A stretch of DNA of 13,313 bases from an uncultured Clostridia bacterium (lineage in GTDB: Bacteria; Bacillota; Clostridia; Christensenellales; Borkfalkiaceae): the NCBI GenBank assembly GCA_934249215.1, contig CAKQKN010000021.1, forward strand, positions 1 through 13,313, written 5' to 3'. Every line of letters begins with the position of its first letter. Position 1 is the first letter of the stretch. The translations under genes were made by a program, and so were the position numbers. The notes beneath the pieces are model-generated. The model was not told the DNA's origin. It saw only the letters and a list, made by a program, of their open reading frames with translations, and searched no databases. Of the stretch, positions 5,046-13,110 are shown piece by piece.

Positions 5046-6590
5046 ATGAGTGGATTTTTTACTTGGTTCAAGGCTTTTTTCGGCAATATGCTGGAGGGGC
5101 TTTACACCGTTATCAAAGGAATATTCTACGGTATCGTAAAGACTTTCGACGTATCGTATTATTTTAAACTCTGGTCGACCGAGGGCGCAAATTTCGGGTT
5201 TTTCGACTGGCTGTTTTCCATACTCGTTTTTCTGGCGGTCGTTGCGGTCTGGGTGGGGATATTCTTTCTCATCGGAATCGGCATAAGGAAACTTGCCAGA
5301 TACGTCAAGACGATCAACGAAAGCGAAGATTTGCTCGAGGAGATTTCCGACCTTAATAAGGAAGTCGCGCTGCTTACCGCCGAAAAGGACAAAATTATCG
5401 AACTTAAGGTAACGCAGGCGGGTTTTTCCTACGAGCGCATGAAAAAGGACATCGAAGCCGAACTTGCCGCCGCGGAAGCCGAAACTCTCGGCATGGGCGC
5501 GGAAACGGAAGACGGAAGATTTCAGCGGCTCTCCTCGATCGACGCGAAATACGTGTATTTCGAAGCACCCGCATATGCGTCCGACTTCACGCTGGAAACG
5601 CTTTGTGACGACTTAAGGAATTTCGCCTGCGCAAACAACGGGCTTTATTATGAAAAAAGAACGATTCGCCTTATGATGGCGGGCTTTGCCGCGACGAAAC
5701 TCATCATTCTTCAAGGTATATCGGGTACGGGTAAAACTTCGCTCCCGTACGTTATGGGCAAATATTTCTTGAGCGACTCGACGATCGCTTCCGTGCAACC
5801 GTCCTGGCGCGACAGAAACGAACTTTTCGGATATTTCAACGAATTTACCAAGAAATTCAACGAAACCGAGGTTCTTCGCAGAATCTACGAAGCGTCTTAT
5901 AACGACGATCTCAACGTTATCATTCTCGACGAAATGAACATCGCGCGCGTGGAATATTATTTCGCGGAAATGCTGTCCGTACTCGAAATGCCCGACCCGG
6001 ACGAATGGAAAATCGAACTCGTTCCGTCCACCTGGTCGAACGATCCCGTCAAGCTCGAAAACGGCAATCTGAAAATTCCGCAGAACGTATGGTACGTCGG
6101 AACGATCAACAACGACGACTCGACTTTCTCCGTTTCCGACAAGGTTTACGACCGTGCGTTCGTCATCAATCTCGACAGCAAGGGCGTTCCTTTCGAAGCA
6201 CCCGTCACGACGGCGAAAAGGGTTTCTTACGGCGACGTGGAACGGCTTTTCGAAAAGGCGATCGCCGAAAATCCCGTCGGGGACGAAGTGCTTGAAAAAA
6301 TCGCCAAACTCGACAACTACGTCATCGAAAAATTCCGTATTGCGTTCGGTAACCGTATTCTGAAACAGCTCAAAAAGTTCGTTCCCGTTTACGTGGCGTG
6401 CGGCGGCAACGAAACCGACGGCGTGGACTATATGCTCGCAACCAAGGTTTTCCGCAAGTTCGAAAGCCTCAACCTCTCGCTCATTCGCGATGAAATCCGT
6501 CCGCTTATCTCGTTTATGGATAATCTGTTCGGCAAGGGCGCGATGAAAGAAAGCGTTGCCTATCTGCAAATGTTGCAGAAAATGTATTGA
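5046..6590 (+). CDS. Membrane-tethered McrB-like AAA+ ATPase
   Basis: This is a 514-residue protein. The N-terminus is amphipathic, followed by a clear transmembrane segment (57-80), a predicted coiled coil (about 86-150), and a C-terminal AAA+ domain of the McrB type. Walker A is GISGTGKT (224-231) and Walker B is VIILDE (291-296) followed by MN. Sensor-1 region GTINNDD (352-358) and YDRAF (368-372, probable arginine finger Arg370) echo the McrB GTMN...DR pattern. In McrBC systems the AAA+ ring uses nucleotide hydrolysis to drive its McrC-type partner; here that partner would be the next gene, 6 bases away. No DNA-recognition domain is seen; its place is taken by a membrane anchor. This, plus the neighbours, suggests an envelope-associated machine and not cytoplasmic restriction. 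The best ribosome binding site, GGAG at 5029-5032, is rather far from the start. Confidence 0.8.
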   Translation: MSGFFTWFKAFFGNMLEGLYTVIKGIFYGIVKTFDVSYYFKLWSTEGANFGFFDWLFSILVFLAVVAVWVGIFFLIGIGIRKLARYVKTINESEDLLEEISDLNKEVALLTAEKDKIIELKVTQAGFSYERMKKDIEAELAAAEAETLGMGAETEDGRFQRLSSIDAKYVYFEAPAYASDFTLETLCDDLRNFACANNGLYYEKRTIRLMMAGFAATKLIILQGISGTGKTSLPYVMGKYFLSDSTIASVQPSWRDRNELFGYFNEFTKKFNETEVLRRIYEASYNDDLNVIILDEMNIARVEYYFAEMLSVLEMPDPDEWKIELVPSTWSNDPVKLENGNLKIPQNVWYVGTINNDDSTFSVSDKVYDRAFVINLDSKGVPFEAPVTTAKRVSYGDVERLFEKAIAENPVGDEVLEKIAKLDNYVIEKFRIAFGNRILKQLKKFVPVYVACGGNETDGVDYMLATKVFRKFESLNLSLIRDEIRPLISFMDNLFGKGAMKESVAYLQMLQKMY

Positions 6591-6596
6591 TAGACC

Positions 6597-9413
6597 ATGG
6601 ACGACTTCATCGATAAAAAGGACGCAGCTCCCGAAAAGGATATTGATTCCGAAAAGGAAATCGACTCCGGAAAGGAAATCGGCTCCGAAAAGGAAATTGA
6701 TTCCGAAAAGAATACAGGATCGGCGACGGAAAATTCTTCCGCCGCTTTTTCGGGTTGGGTTCAAAAACTCCGTTTCGACAGATCGTTCGCCGCGAAACTC
6801 ATTCTTTCCGACGAGAAGGTCAAGGAATATTACGCCGAAATCGCGTCCGAAATACTCGGGTTCGAAAAAGTCCGCTCAAAAACGAGCTGGTCGGGCGTGA
6901 CGTTCTCCGCGGGGCGCGAAAGATTCGCTTCCGTCGCGTTCGTCGGGAAAACTCTTTGTTTGTACCTTGCGATCGACCCCGCCACGCTCGGCGAGGGGAA
7001 ATATAAGGCGAAAAACGTCGAAAACGTCAAAAAACGCGCAAAAACGCCGTCGATGCTCCGCATAAAAAGCGACGGCGGCAAGCGTTACGCGCTCAAACTC
7101 ATCGATCTGGCGGCGGAAAATTTCGGGCTCAAACAAAGGGAAGTTCCGCTCCCGCCCGTCGATCCGTCGCACTTCAAAACGGACACTTTCAATAACCTCG
7201 TCACCCGCGGGCTTATAAGGATTCTGCGGTATAAACAAAACCCGTCCGCGGAAGAAGCCGTTTCGGTTTCCGAAGTCGGTTCGGGCGGCGCGGGCGATTC
7301 TGCCGTCGGCGCTTCGGGCTTCGGTACGGACGGCGCGGGCGTTTTATCTTCGGGCGAAGAAAGCGGCGCGCTTAAGGAAGAGCGTGTTCTCGGGACTTAC
7401 GGCGACACCGTTTTCACGACGAACGAGTTGTTTTCCCGTCACGGCGTTTATAACGACATAATCGCCGCGCTTTCCGAGGGTGATTGCAAGGCGAGTTTTT
7501 CGGAAAAACTAATGCTCCGTTCGATCGACGAGATCTGGGTCCGCGCAATCGAGGACTGCGTTCATTCGCACGACGAACTGATAAGAAACCCCAACCATTT
7601 CATCGCCGAAACGGAAGAAGTTCTTCCCATCGAACTGACGAAACGGATCACGGGGCGGTCGGTCGCGCACCTTTGCCGCCACACCGACTATATCAGCCCG
7701 AACGACAAAGGCGAGGTCACTCCCACGAAAATGCTCAACGTTTTCAGGGATGATTCCATTCTTACTTACGAGAATAAGTTCCTCAATACGCTCATTAACA
7801 GGCTTTACGCATTCGTCGGCAAGCGCTATTCCATCCTTAAAGACAGGGGGGCGGACGAACGGATGCAGACTCTCGAATTCGAGAACGCGTTCCCGATCGG
7901 AGAGGGTAAAGCGCACGTTAAAGTTTGCGTCGAGTATTCCGAGCGCTACGGCGGCACGGACGCAAAAAGAGTGCTCGAGGGGAGCGGACTTATGGCGCGT
8001 GTGGAACGCGTTTATGCGATCGTGAGCGGCTACGTCAATTCCGCGTTCGCGAAAGAAATGGACAAAAATTTCATTCGCCCGCCCGTTATGCGCACGAATG
8101 CGATCTTAAAAAACAAATATTTCAGAGAATGTCTTGCGCTTTGGGAGTTCATCGAAAGTTACGACGACTCCGGTTACGGCGTCACGGTGGACGAAAAAAA
8201 CAAAGAAATTTCGCCCGACTATGCAAAAGAACTTTACAAAGACGCCGCAATGTTATATTTTATGTTCAGACGAAATATGGACGAGGACTACGGCGAGGAC
8301 GAAAAACGCGAATATCGCGTTGCGCCCGACGTCGTTATGCCCGATCTCGTCGTTCCCGAGGAATATCGCGAGGAGTTTATCGGCGAGAACGCCGACTTCG
8401 GCTCGGACTTCGACGACGTGAATTTGTCGCTCCTCGTCGCTCTTGCCGCCGACGATCTTTCGGGCGGAAAACTTCCCGTTTACCGCAAGAGTTTTGCCGA
8501 AAGACTGTGCGATTCGGACGAGATGCTGAAAGTCGCTTTCGCCGAGATCTGCAACGAAATGTCGGGCTATAGGTCGGTTAAACTGCGTTATTCGAGAAAA
8601 TGCGCGACGCTTCGTCGCGGGCGCACGCCTCTTATCAGGATAGCGGTGGCGGGAAAATCGCTCAAAATGTATTTTGCGCTCGTTACTTCAAAGCTACCGG
8701 AAAAATACCGCGCGAAAGACGCGTCGAAATTCAAAAGATACGCCGACACTCCGTCGTATATCAGGATAAAAAGCGCGAGAAGTCTTAAGTACGCGCTCCG
8801 CATTTGCGATCTGCTTGCCGAAAAATATGAACTCGTGCTTTCGAAAAAGCCCGCGATCGAAATAAATCCCGACGAACTGAATTACGAGTATTTCGGGCTT
8901 GTCGGAAAGACGGCGGAAGAACTCCGCGCGGAAGCGGAAAAGGCGCTCGCCGCCGAAGCGGAAAAAGCCGCAATCGGCAGCGGCGAAGAAACTGCCGAAG
9001 AGAAGAAAATAACCGAAAAAGAAATCGAAAAAACGGCTGAAACCGAAAGCGGCGTTTCGGATGAAGTTTCGGAAAAAGTGCCCGCCGAGGTCGATTATCC
9101 GCTAATCGGGGTTTCGTTCGGGCCTAAAAAGAGCGAAACGGTCGAAAGGGAGGCGGAGGCTGCCGAAAGGCTCGCCGTCAAAGAAAGCGGGCATTCGTTC
9201 GAGGAAGAAAAACCGCCCGTGCCCGAGGAATCGGACGAGGGTTCAAAGGTTGCCGACCTTATCGAAAGTCTTGAAAGAGTGGACAGCGACTACGGCAAAC
9301 CCACAGACTTCGGATTAGACGACAGCAGCGGGTTCATTTCGGACGAAAGACGATCGGAAAGCGGATACGGGCGCCGAAAGAACGTTTTCGGTAAAAGGCG
9401 ACAGAAAAAATGA
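6597..9413 (+). CDS. DUF2357/McrC-like partner protein with duplicated flanking domain
   Basis: This is a 938-residue protein in several parts. A repetitive acidic N-terminus (12-40) is followed by domain copy A (about 58-178), a Gly/Ser/Ala linker (about 222-260), a central DUF2357-like region (about 262-600), domain copy B (about 629-747) and a long charged, probably disordered tail (748-938). The central region has RSIDEIWVRAIED, LPIELTKRITGRSVAHL and TYENKFLNTLINR (from 390), which I associate with DUF2357 proteins encoded next to McrB-like ATPases. Copies A and B share the pattern GKtLclYxAl, then a Lys-rich segment, then TPSxxRIKS and yAlkLiDLlAE. I find no PD-(D/E)xK nuclease motif. 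There is no ribosome binding site, so translation likely depends on coupling to the ATPase gene. The stop overlaps the next start (ATGA). The role is unknown. Confidence 0.65.
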   Translation: MDDFIDKKDAAPEKDIDSEKEIDSGKEIGSEKEIDSEKNTGSATENSSAAFSGWVQKLRFDRSFAAKLILSDEKVKEYYAEIASEILGFEKVRSKTSWSGVTFSAGRERFASVAFVGKTLCLYLAIDPATLGEGKYKAKNVENVKKRAKTPSMLRIKSDGGKRYALKLIDLAAENFGLKQREVPLPPVDPSHFKTDTFNNLVTRGLIRILRYKQNPSAEEAVSVSEVGSGGAGDSAVGASGFGTDGAGVLSSGEESGALKEERVLGTYGDTVFTTNELFSRHGVYNDIIAALSEGDCKASFSEKLMLRSIDEIWVRAIEDCVHSHDELIRNPNHFIAETEEVLPIELTKRITGRSVAHLCRHTDYISPNDKGEVTPTKMLNVFRDDSILTYENKFLNTLINRLYAFVGKRYSILKDRGADERMQTLEFENAFPIGEGKAHVKVCVEYSERYGGTDAKRVLEGSGLMARVERVYAIVSGYVNSAFAKEMDKNFIRPPVMRTNAILKNKYFRECLALWEFIESYDDSGYGVTVDEKNKEISPDYAKELYKDAAMLYFMFRRNMDEDYGEDEKREYRVAPDVVMPDLVVPEEYREEFIGENADFGSDFDDVNLSLLVALAADDLSGGKLPVYRKSFAERLCDSDEMLKVAFAEICNEMSGYRSVKLRYSRKCATLRRGRTPLIRIAVAGKSLKMYFALVTSKLPEKYRAKDASKFKRYADTPSYIRIKSARSLKYALRICDLLAEKYELVLSKKPAIEINPDELNYEYFGLVGKTAEELRAEAEKALAAEAEKAAIGSGEETAEEKKITEKEIEKTAETESGVSDEVSEKVPAEVDYPLIGVSFGPKKSETVEREAEAAERLAVKESGHSFEEEKPPVPEESDEGSKVADLIESLERVDSDYGKPTDFGLDDSSGFISDERRSESGYGRRKNVFGKRRQKK
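6631..6711 (+). repeat. In-frame 18-bp tandem repeat
   Basis: Four full units (6631-6702) and a partial fifth share the form CCGAAAAGGAAATYGAYT. They encode a hexapeptide of the type SEKEID near the N-terminus of the DUF2357-like protein. Third-base differences show the units are not freshly duplicated. Such repeats often vary in number between strains. Confidence 0.85.
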
Positions 9414-10045
9414 CGGGAATCCGTGCCAAAATAAAAAAAACGGTCGGAATCGCGATATTTGCGGCGATCGTAATAGCGGTCGTTTTCGCGGTCTTTACGA
9501 AGATTTCGAAAAAGGACGATTCAGGTCCGACTTTCGTTTTCGGGAAAGCGCTTTTGTGGGTGGAAACGCCGAGCATGGAGCCGACGATCGAGGCGAAAAG
9601 TTTTATTTCGGTCAAAAAGTCGGACGGAAAGAACCTTGCCGCGGGCGACGTGATAACGTTTTTATGCACCGACAAAAGTTCGGCGGTGTACGGACGGCTC
9701 ATAACCCATCGGATTATCGAGGTTACGGCGGACGGATATAAAACGAAAGGCGACAATTCGGTTGCGGTCGATAGTTGGACGGTGAAGCCGACGGAAGTCG
9801 TTGCGGTTTATGAAAAAAATCTCGTCGGGATGACGTATATCGGGCGGGTTTTCTCGTCGGGCGTGGGACTTGTGCTCATCATAGGCACGTTTTTGTTCTC
9901 TTGCGCGTTTATTTATATACCGGAAGCGATTGCCGTTTTTAAAGAGGATAAAGAAGCCGAAAAGCAAAAGGAAATCGCCGAAAGGGTGGAAAAGGAAGTC
10001 GAACGGATGCTTAAGGAAAACGGGAGCGATGACAATGAAAAATAA
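9410..10045 (+). CDS. Second SipW-like type I signal peptidase
   Basis: This 211-residue membrane peptidase is of the Ser-His (S26B) type. Transmembrane segment 1 is at residues 11-29, the catalytic Ser55 is in ETPSMEPTI, His100 is in ITHRI, and the conserved Asp115 is in TKGDN. A second membrane segment (151-170) leads to a charged, helical cytoplasmic tail (172-211). Compared with the peptidase at 4210-5004 it has a more canonical SMEP box and lacks the EF-hand-like insert, so the two are not recent copies. Its start overlaps the previous stop by four bases (ATGA) and its end overlaps the next gene by 11 bases, so it is translated with the DUF2357-like protein and the phosphodiesterase. Its substrate is not evident: it might share the upstream fibre proteins or handle the membrane-anchored TasA-like protein. 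Confidence 0.85.
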   Translation: MTGIRAKIKKTVGIAIFAAIVIAVVFAVFTKISKKDDSGPTFVFGKALLWVETPSMEPTIEAKSFISVKKSDGKNLAAGDVITFLCTDKSSAVYGRLITHRIIEVTADGYKTKGDNSVAVDSWTVKPTEVVAVYEKNLVGMTYIGRVFSSGVGLVLIIGTFLFSCAFIYIPEAIAVFKEDKEAEKQKEIAERVEKEVERMLKENGSDDNEK

Positions 10046-12305
10046 GTTTTTCAAAATTGCGGGAAACGTTGCGTTTCTGGTCGCCGTTATTTTCTGCGCT
10101 TGTTTCATCGTTTACATGGCTTCGCTGGGCGCGGAATATTCGCGCGGAGTGAGCGCGCGCGCGACTGTGCGTGCGGAATATTACGCGGGCGAGGTCGCTC
10201 TCGGCGTGTCGGACGCTTGCGACGATTTCAGACGCGAAGCGACTTATATCGCCGGCATTCTTGCCGGCTGCGAAACGAAAGAAGAAACGACCGACGAATT
10301 CAAAAAAATCTATCTTTCGGGCATTGCCAACGACAGATTCATCACCGTTTTTTACCTCAAAGACGGTTCGTTCATAAACCCCAACGGCGAAACGGTCACC
10401 GGTTACAGCGAAATCGACGATCTCAAAAACTCCGACGGGACAGAACTTTCTAAACTTTTCCAATTTGAAAACAGAATCATGACGATCGCGGCTTTTGCCA
10501 AGAGCGCAGGCGGGTATGCCGACGGGGTGGCGGTTCTTTTCGACCGCGACAAACTGTCGCTTGCAGATTTCAGGTCGGACGGCAAAATGTCGGGCTTGAA
10601 CGGCGTGTCGCTTGCGGAATTCGCGGTGCTTATCCGGCACGACGGCAAACCGCTCGACAAAATCGAAAATTCTTCGACTTTCTCCGTAAATAACGACGCA
10701 GTCCAGAGCGGCGTTTTGAAGGGCATTCTTTCGGGAACGGAAACGGACGAATTCGTTCGCGCCGTCGCGAGCGGACGGAACGCGTCTTTCGTGTTCAGAT
10801 CGGGCTCGGAACGATATGCGCTTGCCGTAAGTTCGCTCGGTGCCGAGAACGGTTATCTCGCGGTGGTCTGCGCCTATAAGGTCAGCGTGATTTACGGCAT
10901 CGGTTACGACGTCATGGAAAACATCCGGGCGTCGCTTATCGGGCTCGCCGTCGTTATGGCGGTGATGATCGCGTCGCTCGTGGCTAACCGTATTTATTCC
11001 AAAAAGCGGATATATAACCTCGAAATGATCGATCCGGAACTTAACTGCGCAACGCCGAAAAAGTTCGAAGCGGACACCGAAACGCTTATGAAGCGGCACA
11101 AAAACATTTCGTTTGCCGTCGTTTCGCTCAAAATCAACAATTTCGGCTACGTGACTGACAAGTTCGGCGAAGCCGCGGCGCACAGCCTTATGTTATATTC
11201 CGCCGCCGCGATCAGACATGCCATGTATATCGACGAAACGTTCGCATATGCGGGCGACGGGGAATTTCTGCTTCTGCTTTATTATAAGGAAAGAAAGAAT
11301 TTTACCGACAGGCTCAACGGGCTTTATCTGCGGCTCGCGTCGTACGAGGGGTTCAAGGAACGCGATTATAAGGTGGGCGTGTCTTTTGCGGTGTACGTCG
11401 TCGAAAAGGCGAAAAAGCAGTCGACGAAAGATATGCTTGCCAAACTCAAAATGGTGGAAGATTCCGCCGGCGTACATATCGGCACTTTCAAGGTCGATTT
11501 CTATGAAGACATGTTCATGGAAAAGCGCGTCAGAAAAGCCGAGATCGAGGGTAGAATGGAAAGTGCGCTCGAAAACAGCGAATTCCATTTGTTCTATCAG
11601 CCGAAATATAATCTGCGGACGAAAAAGGCGGACGGGTGCGAAATTCTTATCCGCTGGTACGATCCCAAGCTCGAAAGTTACCGCGTCCCCAACGTTTTCC
11701 TGCCCGTTTTCGAAGAGGACGGGTTCATATCCAAACTCGACAGATTCGTGTTTTATAAGGCGTGCGAAAATATCGCCGCCCGCGTCAGACAGCGGAAAAC
11801 GTGTTATCCCGTGTCCGTCAACGTTTCGCGCGTTACCGCGATTCAGCCCGACTTCGTCGATTATTACGTTCGCATAAAGAATAAATTCGACATAAAAGAC
11901 GGGTTCGTAACGCTCGAGTTCACCGAAAGTTTCGCTTACGAGAACTATGAATATCTCGGCGAAATGGTCGAAAAACTGCACGCAAACGGTTTCCTGTGTT
12001 CGATCGACGACTTCGGAACGGGCTACTCGTCGTATAACATTCTGAAATCGATCACGATGGACGAGATCAAGCTCGACAAATTCTTCCTCGAAAAAGGCTT
12101 GTCGAGCGAGCGCGATCAGACGCTTTTGAGGAGCGTTATCGAGATGATCAAAAAACTCGGAATGACCGTCACGCAAGAGGGCGTCGAAACGCGCGAGGAC
12201 TTCGAACGGCTTCAGGCGCTCGGTTGCGACGTCATTCAGGGCTATTATTTCGCAAAGCCGATGAAATACGTGGACTATTGCGAATTTATCGACAAGAACT
12301 TTTGA
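10035..12305 (+). CDS. Membrane c-di-GMP phosphodiesterase (degenerate GGDEF plus intact EAL)
   Basis: This is a 756-residue protein. Transmembrane segment 1 (9-28), an extracytoplasmic sensory region (about 30-293) and transmembrane segment 2 (299-318) are followed by a GGDEF-type domain (about 345-490) and an EAL domain (about 505-756). The GGDEF motif reads GDGEF (407-411) and the upstream metal aspartate is replaced (LKINNF, 365-370), so cyclase activity is unlikely. The EAL domain retains what hydrolysis of c-di-GMP needs: Glu536 (CEILIRW), Asn596 (VNVS), Glu628 (LEFTES), Asp658-Asp659 (DDFGTGYSS), Lys679 (IKLDK), Glu715 (QEGVET) and Gln735 (IQGYYF). The start at 10035 has GGGAG eight bases upstream; ATG 10029 is too close. 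It overlaps the preceding peptidase. It probably lowers c-di-GMP in response to an external signal and thereby opposes the riboswitch at the head of the locus. Confidence 0.88.
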   Translation: MKNKFFKIAGNVAFLVAVIFCACFIVYMASLGAEYSRGVSARATVRAEYYAGEVALGVSDACDDFRREATYIAGILAGCETKEETTDEFKKIYLSGIANDRFITVFYLKDGSFINPNGETVTGYSEIDDLKNSDGTELSKLFQFENRIMTIAAFAKSAGGYADGVAVLFDRDKLSLADFRSDGKMSGLNGVSLAEFAVLIRHDGKPLDKIENSSTFSVNNDAVQSGVLKGILSGTETDEFVRAVASGRNASFVFRSGSERYALAVSSLGAENGYLAVVCAYKVSVIYGIGYDVMENIRASLIGLAVVMAVMIASLVANRIYSKKRIYNLEMIDPELNCATPKKFEADTETLMKRHKNISFAVVSLKINNFGYVTDKFGEAAAHSLMLYSAAAIRHAMYIDETFAYAGDGEFLLLLYYKERKNFTDRLNGLYLRLASYEGFKERDYKVGVSFAVYVVEKAKKQSTKDMLAKLKMVEDSAGVHIGTFKVDFYEDMFMEKRVRKAEIEGRMESALENSEFHLFYQPKYNLRTKKADGCEILIRWYDPKLESYRVPNVFLPVFEEDGFISKLDRFVFYKACENIAARVRQRKTCYPVSVNVSRVTAIQPDFVDYYVRIKNKFDIKDGFVTLEFTESFAYENYEYLGEMVEKLHANGFLCSIDDFGTGYSSYNILKSITMDEIKLDKFFLEKGLSSERDQTLLRSVIEMIKKLGMTVTQEGVETREDFERLQALGCDVIQGYYFAKPMKYVDYCEFIDKNF

Positions 12306-12332
12306 GCTTGTTCATAAATCGAGCTTAAATTC

Positions 12333-12364
12333 GCGATAATCGACTTATAGACCGATATTTTTGA
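12333..12364 (+). repeat. 32-bp direct repeat, copy 1
   Basis: This element begins GCGATAATCGACTTATAGAC and ends CGATATTTTTGA. It is identical over all 32 bases to 13111-13142 and lies 27 bases before the deacetylase start. Identity stops abruptly on both sides. Only a weak ATCG/CGAT dyad is visible inside. Confidence 0.95.
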
Positions 12365-12391
12365 ATTTCTGTTTAAGAAAGAGAGGGTGTT

Positions 12392-13096
12392 ATGAAAGAT
12401 TTCGACGGAAAACTTAAGGCGTTGACGTTCAGTTTCGACGACGGCGTTTCGCAAGACGAAAGGCTTATCGGGATATTGGATAAATACCGACTTAAAGGCA
12501 CGTTCAATCTTAATTCCGCGCTTTTGGGAACGAAAGGGCAACTCGACAGAAACGGCCGCACGGTAAGGCACGACAAAAATCCCGCGCAAAAAATCGCCGG
12601 AATCTATCGCGGACACGAAGTCGCGGTGCATACTCTCGTTCACCCGAATCTGACGACTCTCGACGACGACGCGGTGGAATGGCAGGTCGAGCAAGACCGA
12701 AAAATTCTCGAAAGTCTGGTCGGATACGACGTGCGTTGCATGGCGTACCCGAGCGGCGGTGTGAATAACGACGAAAGAGTCGCGGAAGTCATCGGAAACC
12801 GCACTAAAATCAGATTCGCAAGGACGATTACGTCAACTCATTCTTTCGATATTCCCGAAAATTTGTTGCGGTACGATCCGACGGTATATTATATCGAAAA
12901 GGAAAAATTGTTCGGGCTCGGCGAAAAGTTCATCGATCTTTCGCCCGATAAACCGCAGGTGTTCTACGTTTGGGGGCATTCCTACGAAATGGACGCCAAA
13001 TATATTTCATGGGACGAATTCGAAGAATTTTGCAAAATGATTTCGGGAAGGAAAGATATTTTTTACGGGACGAACGGACAGATATTTTTAAAATGA
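12392..13096 (+). CDS. Polysaccharide deacetylase (NodB-like) family protein
   Basis: This 234-residue protein of the carbohydrate esterase 4/NodB fold has the metal site in view. Asp16-Asp17 lie in TFSFDDG, where the first is the expected base and the second a metal ligand. His80 and His84 lie in HTLVHP as the other two ligands. MAYPSGG follows, and VWGHSYE carries the expected late histidine. Family members remove acetyl or related groups from amino sugars of polysaccharides or peptidoglycan. No signal peptide or membrane segment is present, so the protein appears cytoplasmic, which is unusual for a wall-modifying enzyme but common in this short WGHSYE subgroup. GAGAGGG (12381-12387) is the ribosome binding site. 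The gene is separated from the phosphodiesterase by 86 bases and has its own terminator, so it is probably an independent unit. It is bracketed by exact 32-bp direct repeats. Confidence 0.85.
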   Translation: MKDFDGKLKALTFSFDDGVSQDERLIGILDKYRLKGTFNLNSALLGTKGQLDRNGRTVRHDKNPAQKIAGIYRGHEVAVHTLVHPNLTTLDDDAVEWQVEQDRKILESLVGYDVRCMAYPSGGVNNDERVAEVIGNRTKIRFARTITSTHSFDIPENLLRYDPTVYYIEKEKLFGLGEKFIDLSPDKPQVFYVWGHSYEMDAKYISWDEFEEFCKMISGRKDIFYGTNGQIFLK

Positions 13097-13110
13097 AAAG
13101 CCTGAAACGT

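Noticed and set aside
5613..6764. 383-residue open frame on the minus strand
   Set aside because: It is a mirror of the AAA+ gene. It gives a Phe/Arg/His-rich, low-complexity protein without recognisable domains, as expected for the antisense of GAA/GAC-rich codons.
7925..8572. Arg-rich 215-residue open frame on the + strand
   Set aside because: It is an out-of-frame shadow of the DUF2357-like gene, extremely rich in Arg, with no ribosome binding site.
5046..9413. Calling the pair a functional McrBC restriction system
   Set aside because: There is no DNA-recognition domain on the ATPase, no visible nuclease motif in the partner, and a membrane anchor is present. Family resemblance alone does not support restriction activity.
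10011..11183. 390-residue open frame on the minus strand (also one at 11193-12176)
   Set aside because: Both are antisense shadows of the GGDEF-EAL gene, whose + strand product has unmistakable motifs throughout.
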